A stretch of DNA of 41,659 nucleotides from an uncultured Clostridia bacterium (GTDB lineage Bacteria; Bacillota; Clostridia; TANB77; CAG-508): the NCBI GenBank assembly GCA_947426305.1, contig CANEDP010000012.1:1-41659 (forward strand). The letters are read 5' to 3'. This document shows positions 1 to 5,976 of the stretch, piece by piece. The notes beneath the pieces are model-generated. The model was given only the letters and a program-made list of their open reading frames with translations, did not search any database and was not told the origin of the DNA. How positions within the stretch are numbered: the stretch's first letter is position 1; every line of letters starts with the position of its first letter. Both the position numbers and the translations under genes were made by a program.

Positions 1-56
1 TAAGAAAAATTCAAAAAACATCAGCCATTATTTATAAGAAAAAAGGGAGGAGGTCA

Positions 57-185
57 ATGAATAAAAAAATGACTTTCTTTTTAAATTTGTATATTGTGTG
101 TATATTGTATGTATATTACGCAATGATTTTTGACAGCTTTTATCAACTTTTAATAACTTTTTCAAAGATAATAAAAAAGCAGTAA
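57..185 (+). CDS. Possible 42-residue membrane peptide
   Basis: A short reading frame begins at ATG 57, four bases after a strong GGGAGGAGG sequence (45-53), and stops at TAA 183-185. The product is hydrophobic from about residue 6 to 25, with a lysine-rich start and a KIIKKQ end, so a single membrane span is likely. It converges on rpsI and a forward terminator follows at 226-243. I do not recognise it. The promoter would lie at or beyond the window edge. The strong ribosome-binding site is the main support; without homologs it may be spurious. Confidence 0.35.
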   Translation: MNKKMTFFLNLYIVCILYVYYAMIFDSFYQLLITFSKIIKKQ

Positions 186-203
186 TACCAATGATTACCG
201 CTT
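172..203 (-). terminator. Terminator of rplM-rpsI
   Basis: AGCAGTAAT (178-186) pairs with ATTACCGCT (194-202) with one G-U pair. On the minus strand the stem is followed by a run of seven T, about 40 bases after the rpsI stop. Confidence 0.75.
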
Positions 204-225
204 TATATATAGGTTTTTGAACGAT

Positions 226-243
226 AGCCCAAAAGGGCTTTTT
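226..243 (+). terminator. Forward terminator facing rpsI
   Basis: AGCCC-AAAA-GGGCT followed by four T on the plus strand. It would end transcription of the small frame at 57-185 just before the rpsI stop codon. Confidence 0.5.
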
Positions 244-244
244 C

Positions 245-646
245 TTATCTCTTACTAAACTGTGGAGCCTTTCTAGCCTTCTTCAATCCATATTTCTTTC
301 TTTCCTTCATACGAGGATCTCTTGTTAAGAATCCAGCTTGTTTTAAGGTAGGGCGTAATTCTGAGTTTGCTTCGCATAATGCTCTTGCAATTCCATGTCT
401 TACGCTACCGGCTTGACCAGTAAATCCACCACCGATGACCGTACAAATAACGTCATATTTTCCAGTAGTATTTGTAATAGCAAATGGTTGATTTACAATA
501 ACTTTTAAGATTTCAGTTCCGAAATATTCGCCTAAATCTTTTCCATTAACTGTCACTTTTCCAGTTCCTTGCATCAAGCGAACTCTTGCAATTGATTTTT
601 TTCTGCGACCTGTTCCTAAAAATACAATATTTTCTTTTTTTGCCAT
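245..646 (-). CDS. rpsI: 30S ribosomal protein S9
   Basis: S9 (133 residues) sits in the head of the small subunit, and its basic C-terminal tail reaches the P-site tRNA. The sequence shows the family's early [16 protein letters not shown] motif and the conserved C-terminus ending KAPQFSKR. The ATG (644-646) is preceded by GGAGGTAAAG lying over the end of rplM. Only one base separates the two genes, so they are one operon. In many Bacillota rplM-rpsI follows rplQ and the ECF transporter genes; here the pair stands alone, far from rplQ and on the opposite strand. Confidence 0.97.
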   Translation of the reverse strand: MAKKENIVFLGTGRRKKSIARVRLMQGTGKVTVNGKDLGEYFGTEILKVIVNQPFAITNTTGKYDVICTVIGGGFTGQAGSVRHGIARALCEANSELRPTLKQAGFLTRDPRMKERKKYGLKKARKAPQFSKR

Positions 647-647
647 A

Positions 648-1085
648 TTACTTTACCTCCCAAACTTCTGGTTTTTGTGCTATATTTTCATGCTCACTAC
701 CTGCATAAACTCGAACGTGTGTGATTTGTTTTCTGCCCAATTTTGTATGAGGTAACATTCCTTTTACTGCCATATACATAGCATTTTCTGGTTTTGTATC
801 CATCATAACTCTTGCAGTGGTTTCTTTCATTCCACCAATGTATCCAGAATGATGTCTATAAATTTTTTGGTCTAATTTGTGACCTGTGAAAATAGCATCT
901 TTACAATTTATAATAATAACATAATCACCACAATCAGCATTTGGCGTGAAAGTTGGTTTATGTTTTCCACGTAATAATTTTGCAGCTTCTGCAGCGGTTC
1001 TACCAACTGGTCGATTGCTAGCATCAATTACGTACCATTTTTTTTCAATTTCGCCCTTTTTTGGGCTATAAGTAGTATTATTCAT
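648..1085 (-). CDS. rplM: 50S ribosomal protein L13
   Basis: L13 is an early-assembling large-subunit protein. The start at 1085 gives 145 residues, the usual family length, and is preceded by GGAGG (eleven bases upstream on the minus strand). The open frame extends 29 codons further upstream, but those codons encode leader RNA and lack a ribosome-binding site. Recognisable segments are [15 protein letters not shown] near the start, [18 protein letters not shown], and [12 protein letters not shown] near the end. It is first in the rplM-rpsI operon, behind a promoter at 1261-1289 and a structured leader that probably provides feedback control. Confidence 0.96.
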   Translation of the reverse strand: MNNTTYSPKKGEIEKKWYVIDASNRPVGRTAAEAAKLLRGKHKPTFTPNADCGDYVIIINCKDAIFTGHKLDQKIYRHHSGYIGGMKETTARVMMDTKPENAMYMAVKGMLPHTKLGRKQITHVRVYAGSEHENIAQKPEVWEVK

Positions 1086-1173
1086 GGTAATTTTGTACCC
1101 TCCATTTTTAAATTTTATTTTAATCTTGGAAAATTTTAAGTTGCTAAGACAAAAAATTTCAAGATTTCTCATG

Positions 1174-1251
1174 ATTTATGATATTTCATCATTAAATTTT
1201 CTTTAAGACTACCGGGGAGAAGTCAAAATAAATTTAATCAATATCATAAAT
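1174..1251 (-). promoter_or_regulatory. Structured rplM leader (L13-leader type)
   Basis: Read on the minus strand, the RNA begins about where the promoter predicts and folds at once into a long interrupted hairpin. ATTTATGATAT (1174-1184) pairs with 1241-1251 (11 bp), ATTAAATTT (1191-1199) with 1230-1238 (9 bp), and GACT (1207-1210) with AGTC (1221-1224) around a CCGGGGAG-type loop. Firmicutes have a known L13 leader in this position that is thought to bind the protein. The structure is visible here; its binding partner is inferred. Confidence 0.7.
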
Positions 1252-1260
1252 TGCTTATTT

Positions 1261-1289
1261 ATTTTAATATAGTTTTTGGGAAAAGTCAA
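1261..1289 (-). promoter_or_regulatory. rplM promoter
   Basis: On the minus strand: TTGACT (1284-1289), 17-base spacer, TAAAAT (1261-1266). The predicted start near 1254 coincides with the first base of the leader hairpin. Confidence 0.65.
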
Positions 1290-1307
1290 GTAATTTATGG
1301 AAAAAAC

Positions 1308-1336
1308 TTGCAAAATTTGAAAATTTATTGTATAAT
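1308..1336 (+). promoter_or_regulatory. Promoter of the 1434 gene
   Basis: TTGCAA (1308-1313), 17-base spacer, TATAAT (1331-1336). Transcription from here would start near 1343, just before two adjacent hairpins. Confidence 0.65.
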
Positions 1337-1356
1337 ATAATTAGTAACATAATAGA

Positions 1357-1426
1357 ATTACTTTTCAATTTGCAAAGATTGGAGAGTAATCCTCCTTTTT
1401 TTGTAACCTTTTACAAAAAAAGGAGG
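1357..1426 (+). promoter_or_regulatory. Two adjoining hairpins hiding the ribosome-binding site
   Basis: Hairpin 1 pairs 1357-1369 with 1378-1390 (13 bp, two G-U). Hairpin 2 begins at the very next base: 1391-1406 pairs perfectly over 16 bp with 1411-1426 around a CCTT loop. The right arm of hairpin 2 ends in AAGGAGG, the ribosome-binding site of the ATG at 1434, so the folded RNA should block translation. A ligand, temperature change or opposing RNA could open it; nothing in the sequence says which. Confidence 0.7.
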
Positions 1427-1433
1427 AAAAATA

Positions 1434-1705
1434 ATGAAAAAAACAGTGAAAAATTATGGAATGATTCTTGGAATGAGCATTGCTTTGACAACGGTAGGTG
1501 TTGTGGTGAATCTTTTGATCCGGAAAAGGCACGCATTCCAAAAGGCTATGTGCTTCATAAATTGATGCATTCCTCAGGAGCTGTTAATTATGCTTATGGG
1601 CTGGAGTTAGGCAGTGAAGATGTGTTTCCAGACTATCGTGTTCTCTTTTATTTAGATAAGAGGACGACAAAGGATTGGGACATTGACATAGCCAGTGAAT
1701 TCTAA
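1434..1705 (+). CDS. Small membrane protein with a frame change
   Basis: ATG 1434 follows AGGAGG (1421-1426) by seven bases. The zero frame encodes a lysine-rich start, one membrane span (about residues 9-28) and then stops after 43 codons. From about 1520 a different frame is open to TAA 1703-1705 and looks like real protein (ARIPKGYVLHKL, then VLFYLDKR and WDIDIASEF) but has no start of its own. Joining them needs a -1 (or +2) step near CGG 1521-1523; a lost A in AAAA (1524-1527) would explain it. This differs from the five +1 CGG sites elsewhere in the window. It is either a pseudogene or a recoded gene. The family is not recognised. Confidence 0.45.
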
Positions 1706-1711
1706 GTTTTC

Positions 1712-1762
1712 AACACAAGAACTGAATGTTATAATTAACATAACATTCAGTTCTTGTGTTTT
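1712..1762 (+). terminator. Long hairpin after the 1434 gene
   Basis: 1712-1732 and 1740-1760 are perfect 21-base inverted repeats with a seven-base loop and a short T tail. This is unusually long for a terminator, but the position right after the stop codon suits one. Confidence 0.7.
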
Positions 1763-1798
1763 AAGAAAAAGGAGATTTGAAAAAATTTGGCAAAAATA

Positions 1799-1827
1799 TT
1801 GACATTCTGTTGATTTTATGTTAATAT
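1799..1827 (+). promoter_or_regulatory. Promoter of the 1897 gene
   Basis: TTGACA (1799-1804), 17-base spacer, TAATAT (1822-1827). Confidence 0.7.
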
Positions 1828-1896
1828 AAAAATAAGAACATTTGGCAAAACTGCAATTTTATAAAATTGCTAGCACAACAGAAAGGAGAAAAGGAC

Positions 1897-2064
1897 ATGA
1901 CAGTGATAAAAGATGCTAAAATCAACGATGACAATGCTGCTGTGGCAGGAATTCTATTGCATTTGCACAAACAGGAAGAACGCCACAATCTGTTACAATG
2001 GTTCTTTGGACTCATTGTTTTAGCCTTTATTATGTCACTATTTTTAGCAGTAGTGATACACTAA
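1897..2064 (+). CDS. 55-residue single-span membrane protein
   Basis: The ATG at 1897 follows AAAGGAG (1882-1888) by eight bases. The upstream TTG at 1867 lacks such a site. The product has a charged, histidine-containing first half (HLHKQEERH at about residues 22-30) and one membrane span from about residue 34 to 54, ending in VVIH. It forms its own transcription unit between a consensus promoter (1799-1827) and a strong terminator (2075-2109). I do not recognise the family. The clean gene boundaries make a real small protein likely. Confidence 0.6.
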   Translation: MTVIKDAKINDDNAAVAGILLHLHKQEERHNLLQWFFGLIVLAFIMSLFLAVVIH

Positions 2065-2074
2065 TGTGTTGTCC

Positions 2075-2109
2075 AAAAAGCCTATGCTAATGAATAGCAT
2101 AGGCTTTTT
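2075..2109. terminator. Bidirectional terminator
   Basis: AAAAAGCCTATGCTA (2075-2089) pairs perfectly with 2095-2109 and has a T run in both directions. It serves the 1897 gene and the convergent gene ending at 2124. Confidence 0.9.
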
Positions 2110-2123
2110 TGGAGTTTAAAATA

Positions 2124-2297
2124 TTATTTTAGAATAAAGAATCCTGCAATCCCTAATAAGATTAAAATTATTCCACAAATTCTAACACCCATTTCTGATT
2201 TAATCTTAGAATTCTCACGTTCTGTTATTTTTTTTGGATTAGTAACCATAGGAAGTCCAGCAAAAATAACAATAACTGAAAAAAGTGTGTTTACCAT
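2124..2297 (-). CDS. 57-residue two-span membrane protein
   Basis: The start at 2297 (MVNTLF) is eight bases downstream of GAAGGAGG; the longer frame from 2315 would place its start upstream of that site. There are two hydrophobic stretches (about residues 3-18 and 40-55) flanking a charged loop with NPKKITERENSKIKSEMG. The layout resembles the short two-span DUF6199-like proteins, but the match is loose and I do not assign it. It has its own promoter at 2328-2355 and shares the terminator at 2075-2109. Confidence 0.6.
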   Translation of the reverse strand: MVNTLFSVIVIFAGLPMVTNPKKITERENSKIKSEMGVRICGIILILLGIAGFFILK

Positions 2298-2327
2298 TTT
2301 AATTTCCTCCTTCATTTTTCTTAAAAT

Positions 2328-2355
2328 ATTATATCATGAATTTGAAAAAAATCAA
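2328..2355 (-). promoter_or_regulatory. Promoter of the 2297-2124 gene
   Basis: Minus strand: TTGATT (2350-2355), 16-base spacer, TATAAT (2328-2333). Confidence 0.65.
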
Positions 2356-2375
2356 TAGTATTTTTAAGATAAATA

Positions 2376-2404
2376 TTTACAAATGTTCAAAGAAGTGGTA
2401 AACT
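2376..2404 (+). promoter_or_regulatory. gltX promoter
   Basis: TTTACA (2376-2381), 17-base spacer, TAAACT (2399-2404). The leader is only about 25 bases, too short for a T-box. Confidence 0.55.
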
Positions 2405-2434
2405 AGAAAATAATCAAGAAAAGAGGAGAGAAAC

Positions 2435-4051
2435 ATGAATTTAGCAGAATTAGCCAATTTAATTTTTCCAAATGCAAAGGAAATTTCCTATTACGAAGAA
2501 AAATATAAAACAAGAGATTTACCAGAAGGCGCTCTTGTCACAAGATACGCGCCAAGTCCAACTGGTTTTAATCATATCGGTGGAGTCATGCAAGCGATGA
2601 TTGCTCAAAAGCTTGCTAAACAAACAGGCGGAAAATATATTGTCAGAATTGAAGATACTGACCAAAAAAGAGAAGTCGAAAATGCAGCAGAACAAATCAT
2701 GCAAAATTTAAAAGATTTTGATTTATTACCAGACGAATCCATTTGGCAAGAAGGCGATTATGGTCCTTACAAACAATCCCAGAGAGGAGAAATCTACCAA
2801 GCCTATGCCAAATCATTAATCGAAAAAGGACTAGCCTATCCATGTTTTTGCAGTTCAGAAGATTTAGACCAAATCAGAATCAACCAAGAATCTGCCAAAG
2901 AAAGAACAGGCTATTATGGAAAATGGACCAAATGCAGAAATATGCCAATTGACATGGCAGCTGATAAGATAAAAGCAGGAGAGCCTTATATCATAAGATT
3001 TAAGTCTCCAGGAAACCCAGAGAAAAAAATAAAACACAAAGATGCCATCAAAGGAAACATTGACTTACCAGAAAATGACCAAGATATCGTTATTATTAAA
3101 TCAGACGGATTGCCAACATTTCACTTTGCTCATGCAGTCGATGACCATTTAATGGGTGTCAACCTAGTAAACCGTTCAGATGAATGGATTCCATCTGTTC
3201 CACTTCATTTGCAATTGTTTTATATATTGGGATTCAAAGCACCCAAATATGCTCACACTGCGCCAATGATGAAAATGGAAGGGGAATCTAGAAGAAAATT
3301 AAGCAAACGAAAAGACCCAGAAGCAAATGCAGGCTATTATCGAGAAATTGGAGTGCCAAAAGAAGCAGTCAAAGAATATTTAATGAATATTGCCAATTCT
3401 AATTTCGAAATGTGGAGAAAGCAAAATTCAGATAAACCAATGGACGAATTTCCATTTGACTTAAAGAAAATGGGAGTTGCTGGAGCACTGTTTGACTTAG
3501 TCAAAATGCTTGATGTAGCCAAAAACGTTATTTCTCGCTATTCTGCGCAAGAAGTATACGATGAAGCATACGATTGGGCAAAAGAATATGATGAAGAATT
3601 ACTTAAATTATTGGAAAACAAAGAATATTCTTTAAAGGTGCTTGGCATCGAACGTGGAAATGCGAAACCAAGAAAAGATATCGCCAAATGGTCCGATTTG
3701 AAAGACGCGATTTCTTATATGTATGAATTTAACAAGGAAAGTACAGATTTTGAATACAAAAAAATAATAGATAAAAACGAGATTGACAAAATTGTGAAAT
3801 TATATTTTGAAAAATACTATGACGAAAAAGACGACAAACAAACTTGGTTTGACAAAATGAAAAATTTAGCAGAAGAATTAGGATATAGCAGAGAAGTAAA
3901 GGATTACAAAACAAATCCAGATGCTTACAAAGGTCACGTGGGAGATATCAGTACCGTGATTCGTGTCAAATTAACAGGCAGATGTCAAACACCAGATTTA
4001 TATGAAATCATGCAGGTTTTAGGAAAAGAAGAAATTTTGAAGAGAATATAA
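2435..4051 (+). CDS. gltX: Glutamate--tRNA ligase
   Basis: This class I synthetase charges tRNA with glutamate. The nucleotide-binding HIGH motif appears as SPTGFNHIGG (residues 41-50) and the KMSKS loop as KLSKRKD near residue 288; RIEDTDQKR follows the first motif, as in the family. At 538 residues it is longer than the usual 480-500, with about 30 residues before the catalytic fold and a long helical C-terminal anticodon-binding region; such longer forms occur in Clostridia. A GAGGAGAG site precedes ATG 2435. It is transcribed alone. A GlnRS assignment is less likely given the GltX-type TDQKR segment. Confidence 0.92.
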   Translation: MNLAELANLIFPNAKEISYYEEKYKTRDLPEGALVTRYAPSPTGFNHIGGVMQAMIAQKLAKQTGGKYIVRIEDTDQKREVENAAEQIMQNLKDFDLLPDESIWQEGDYGPYKQSQRGEIYQAYAKSLIEKGLAYPCFCSSEDLDQIRINQESAKERTGYYGKWTKCRNMPIDMAADKIKAGEPYIIRFKSPGNPEKKIKHKDAIKGNIDLPENDQDIVIIKSDGLPTFHFAHAVDDHLMGVNLVNRSDEWIPSVPLHLQLFYILGFKAPKYAHTAPMMKMEGESRRKLSKRKDPEANAGYYREIGVPKEAVKEYLMNIANSNFEMWRKQNSDKPMDEFPFDLKKMGVAGALFDLVKMLDVAKNVISRYSAQEVYDEAYDWAKEYDEELLKLLENKEYSLKVLGIERGNAKPRKDIAKWSDLKDAISYMYEFNKESTDFEYKKIIDKNEIDKIVKLYFEKYYDEKDDKQTWFDKMKNLAEELGYSREVKDYKTNPDAYKGHVGDISTVIRVKLTGRCQTPDLYEIMQVLGKEEILKRI

Positions 4052-4080
4052 AAACTACCTAAAAATTTATACGAAATAGA

Positions 4081-4108
4081 TTGACAAAAAATGAAATTCA
4101 TGTATAAT
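4081..4108 (+). promoter_or_regulatory. Promoter of the candidate antitoxin RNA
   Basis: TTGACA (4081-4086), 16-base spacer, TATAAT (4103-4108): a full consensus match with no protein gene behind it, only a terminator about 60 bases on. Confidence 0.8.
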
Positions 4109-4146
4109 AATAGTAGTATGATATATCATTAAAATATATTATAAAA

Positions 4147-4162
4147 TTTTAAATGCAACATA
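4147..4162 (+). repeat. 16-nt direct repeat, antitoxin copy
   Basis: TTTTAAATGCAACATA, identical to 4315-4330. This copy lies inside the short RNA. On the minus strand it begins a dead-end 10-codon frame (4161-4129), so it may derive from duplication of the peptide gene's start. Confidence 0.85.
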
Positions 4163-4170
4163 AAAAATTT

Positions 4171-4204
4171 AAAAATAGGTAGTGCTGTCACACTACCTAT
4201 TTTT
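4171..4204. terminator. Bidirectional terminator shared by peptide gene and RNA
   Basis: AAAAATAGGTAGTG (4171-4184) pairs perfectly with 4191-4204 around CTGTCA, with a T run on either strand. Both convergent transcripts would carry complementary copies of this hairpin. Confidence 0.92.
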
Positions 4205-4206
4205 CT

Positions 4207-4329
4207 TCAACTAAAAAGAATCAATATGCTACAAATCATGTTAGCTACTTCAAGAAGAAACTTGAATGCTTCCCATAAAATATGTAGGATTCTAATTAAT
4301 TTTGTCTTTTGAATTTTTAAATGCAACAT
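4207..4329 (-). CDS. Candidate type I toxin, 40-residue hydrophobic peptide
   Basis: The ATG at 4329-4327 is preceded by AAAGGAGGTGATGAT, a near-perfect match to the 16S anti-Shine-Dalgarno. The peptide begins MLHLKIQKTKLIRILHILW, has an amphipathic basic N-terminal half and a hydrophobic C-terminal half ending ICSILILFS, and stops at 4207 next to the shared terminator. The roughly 85-nt mRNA leader can fold so that TATCAT pairs with ATGATA and the GAGG of the ribosome-binding site faces TTTC, which would weaken translation. Size and layout match Fst-type toxins, but it lacks the Fst family's proline and glycine pattern. Not recognised by sequence; the toxin role is inferred. Confidence 0.72.
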   Translation of the reverse strand: MLHLKIQKTKLIRILHILWEAFKFLLEVANMICSILILFS

Positions 4330-4330
4330 A
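4315..4330 (+). repeat. 16-nt direct repeat, toxin start copy
   Basis: Second copy of TTTTAAATGCAACATA. On the minus strand it covers the start codon and codons 2-5 of the candidate toxin. Confidence 0.85.
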
Positions 4331-4419
4331 TATCATCACCTCCTTTCAATAGGAAAGTATGATAAATCAATTGAAATTTGGATATATTTGTGCGAATTGC
4401 ACAAGACATAAACAAAAAG

Positions 4420-4448
4420 ATTATAACATATCGAAGTTAAAATTACAA
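4420..4448 (-). promoter_or_regulatory. Promoter of the candidate toxin
   Basis: Minus strand: TTGTAA (4443-4448), 17-base spacer ending in TGT, TATAAT (4420-4425). The leader then carries a small hairpin, TTGTGC (4388-4393) with GCACAA (4399-4404). Confidence 0.65.
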
Positions 4449-4475
4449 TAGTAAAATGAAAAATGGAGTGAAAAA

Positions 4476-4655
4476 ATGGAATATAATATAGGCGATAAAA
4501 TTGAAATGAAAAAACAACATCCCTGTGGAAGCAAAAAATGGGAAATTACACGCATTGGTGTTGATTTTAAATTCAAATGTCTTGGCTGTGAACACATGAT
4601 TTGTGTTCCGAGAGAAAAAGCATTGAAAATGATTCGAAAAAAGATACAAGAGTAA
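4476..4655 (+). CDS. DUF951 family protein
   Basis: A 59-residue protein with the DUF951 signature: IGDKIEMKKQHPCGSKKWEI, then IGVDFKFKCLGCEHMICVPR. Three cysteines (HPCGS and CLGC) suggest metal binding. The family is widespread in Bacillota, often near ychF, and its function is unknown. The ATG at 4476 is preceded by GGAG at 4465-4468. Its promoter region overlaps that of the divergent candidate toxin; a terminator follows at 4760-4788. Family assignment is from motif recall and fairly sure. Confidence 0.8.
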   Translation: MEYNIGDKIEMKKQHPCGSKKWEITRIGVDFKFKCLGCEHMICVPREKALKMIRKKIQE

Positions 4656-4673
4656 CAAAAGTGATGAAAACTC

Positions 4674-4702
4674 TTGCAAAAATTCACATAATATGTTATA
4701 AC
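4674..4702 (+). promoter_or_regulatory. Possible promoter upstream of the 4826 gene
   Basis: TTGCAA (4674-4679), 17-base spacer, TATAAC (4697-4702). Its RNA would meet the terminator at 4760-4788 before reaching the gene, so that hairpin might act as an attenuator. A weaker alternative promoter, TTGCAC (4769-4774), 16 bases, TATAGA (4791-4796), lies over the terminator. Confidence 0.4.
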
Positions 4703-4759
4703 ATAAATATTAGAAATAATTGAAAAATAAAATCTCGTGTCCTATCATTTACGATTAGA

Positions 4760-4788
4760 AAACTAAAGTTGCACATTTAGTTTTTTTA
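4760..4788 (+). terminator. Terminator after DUF951 gene or attenuator
   Basis: AAACTAAA (4760-4767) pairs with TTTAGTTT (4776-4783) around GTTGCACA, followed by a T run. It ends the DUF951 transcript and may attenuate a transcript starting near 4709. Confidence 0.7.
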
Positions 4789-4825
4789 AGTATAGATAAA
4801 AAATAATTTTTGGAGGTTAAAGCAT

Positions 4826-5785
4826 ATGAAGAAACAGAAACGGAAAAGCATTATTGTAATGACACTGCTAATACTCATCATGCAGATAAACATGATGACT
4901 GTAAATGTATATGCTGGAGAGGTAAATCAAGTAATAATCTCGATTCCTGATGAAAATATGACGACCTCTTATGAGGCATATGAGGGTATTGTAGCAGCAC
5001 ATAAGAATAAAATTATCTTATATGTTGAGGAAGAAAATTTCCCTGTTTATGCGACAATAAAATCGCGTAACGGAGAAGAGCAAACCTATACTTTTAATTC
5101 ATATGGAACGAAAGAATTAGAAGTATCTAATGTGGGGGCAGAAACGGTAATAATAGGATTATATACCTTTCCTTTTGGTCCTTTGTTAATGGATCCAAAA
5201 GTATACGCTACGATTGAGATAAAGCCTCCTAAAAAAACTTCTACTCAAGGCAATGCATCTCAATCTACGCCAGAAAACCAGCCGGTAGATTTAGACACAA
5301 GACTTCAACCTTTATTGGATAAAATGAACTTTCAAACGGGAAAATACTGGTATAGTAAAGAAATTAAAGACTTTGTGTCGGGAAACTGGGATGGATCGGA
5401 AAAGCGTGATGACGATCTTGGAATATGGTCTTCGCGATGTGTGGTAAACAGAACTTATTCTTGGATGGGAGTGAATGAGTTTACAGGAGAGATCTATAAA
5501 GATATCAAAATTAATTTGGATTATCTAGGATCTCTAGATGTCGTAGAAGGAGAAAAATTCACTTTGGCTGTGGATTACAGCACTGGCATTATTGAGAGAT
5601 GGAGATTTTTAGAAAAAGAGGATTCATGGAATGTAGATAAAGGAGAAACAATTAATCGTATAGTAATCAATTTCAGTGCTGAAGAAGATTGTTTGGCTTT
5701 GGCAATTGTAAATACAATTGATGAAGAAAACACAGAACATATGTATTTCTTGAAGCCAAATGGAGAAATACAGAAAATTAATTGA
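4826..5785 (+). CDS. Secreted protein of unknown function
   Basis: 319 residues with a clear Sec signal peptide: basic KKQKRKS, a hydrophobic core to about residue 24, and a probable cut after VYA (residue 30). No lipobox or catalytic motif is visible. Residues 31-135 look like a beta-rich domain. A PPKKTSTQGNASQSTPENQP linker (about 134-153) leads to a second domain with several tryptophans. GGAGG precedes ATG 4826. Codon 6 is CGG, one of only two in-frame CGG codons in the window outside the +1 sites; skipping its C would end translation within a few codons, so here it must be read in frame. Confidence 0.75.
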   Translation: MKKQKRKSIIVMTLLILIMQINMMTVNVYAGEVNQVIISIPDENMTTSYEAYEGIVAAHKNKIILYVEEENFPVYATIKSRNGEEQTYTFNSYGTKELEVSNVGAETVIIGLYTFPFGPLLMDPKVYATIEIKPPKKTSTQGNASQSTPENQPVDLDTRLQPLLDKMNFQTGKYWYSKEIKDFVSGNWDGSEKRDDDLGIWSSRCVVNRTYSWMGVNEFTGEIYKDIKINLDYLGSLDVVEGEKFTLAVDYSTGIIERWRFLEKEDSWNVDKGETINRIVINFSAEEDCLALAIVNTIDEENTEHMYFLKPNGEIQKIN

Positions 5786-5791
5786 GAAAAT

Positions 5792-5827
5792 GTAACCTAC
5801 TAGTAAGTGCAAGTGCTAGTAGGTTAC
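5792..5827 (+). terminator. Hairpin after the secreted protein gene
   Basis: GTAACCTACTAG (5792-5803) pairs perfectly with 5816-5827. The T tail is weak (GCTTATATTTTC). Confidence 0.5.
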
Positions 5828-5887
5828 GCTTATATTTTCGGAAAATAAAAATTTTGCAGAAATATCGAAATCGAAATAAATTTTATC

Positions 5888-5916
5888 TTGACGAAATCTA
5901 AAAAAAAAGGTATAAT
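5888..5916 (+). promoter_or_regulatory. purF promoter
   Basis: TTGACG (5888-5893), 17-base spacer, TATAAT (5911-5916). Confidence 0.8.
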
Positions 5917-5919
5917 TAA

Positions 5920-5963
5920 TTTAGAAACTAAGCCGTTTTTGTTTGGTTTCTAAATTATTTTTT
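5920..5963 (+). promoter_or_regulatory. Promoter-proximal hairpin with T run before purF
   Basis: TTTAGAAACTAA (5920-5931) pairs with 5943-5954 (one G-U), followed by TTATTTTTT. It starts at the predicted transcription start and lies just before the purF ribosome-binding site. It could attenuate transcription or protect the 5' end. Confidence 0.4.
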
Positions 5964-5976
5964 GTGGAGAATGAAA

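Larger units (their letters stand above)
4115..4206 (+). ncRNA. Candidate type I antitoxin RNA, about 90 nt
   Basis: A consensus promoter (4081-4108) and a strong terminator (4171-4204) define a short RNA with no convincing frame. It converges on the peptide gene 4329-4207 and shares its terminator. It contains TTTTAAATGCAACATA (4147-4162), repeated exactly at 4315-4330, and ATATATCAT (4121-4129), repeated at 4328-4336. Because the peptide mRNA is read from the other strand at 4315-4336, both segments are complementary to its start codon region. This is how RNA II of the enterococcal par locus represses Fst. Function is inferred from layout. Confidence 0.7.

Noticed and set aside
2405..2434. 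T-box leader before gltX
   Set aside because: Only about 25 bases lie between the predicted transcription start and the start codon.
4129..4161. Ten-codon minus-strand frame starting MLHLK within the antitoxin RNA region
   Set aside because: It has no ribosome-binding site and shares only the 16-nt repeat with the peptide gene; the repeat's value is as an antisense segment.
4421..4687. Minus-strand open frames opposite the DUF951 gene
   Set aside because: The plus strand encodes a clear DUF951 protein with a proper start; the opposite frames are low-complexity Phe/Ser-rich shadows without ribosome-binding sites.
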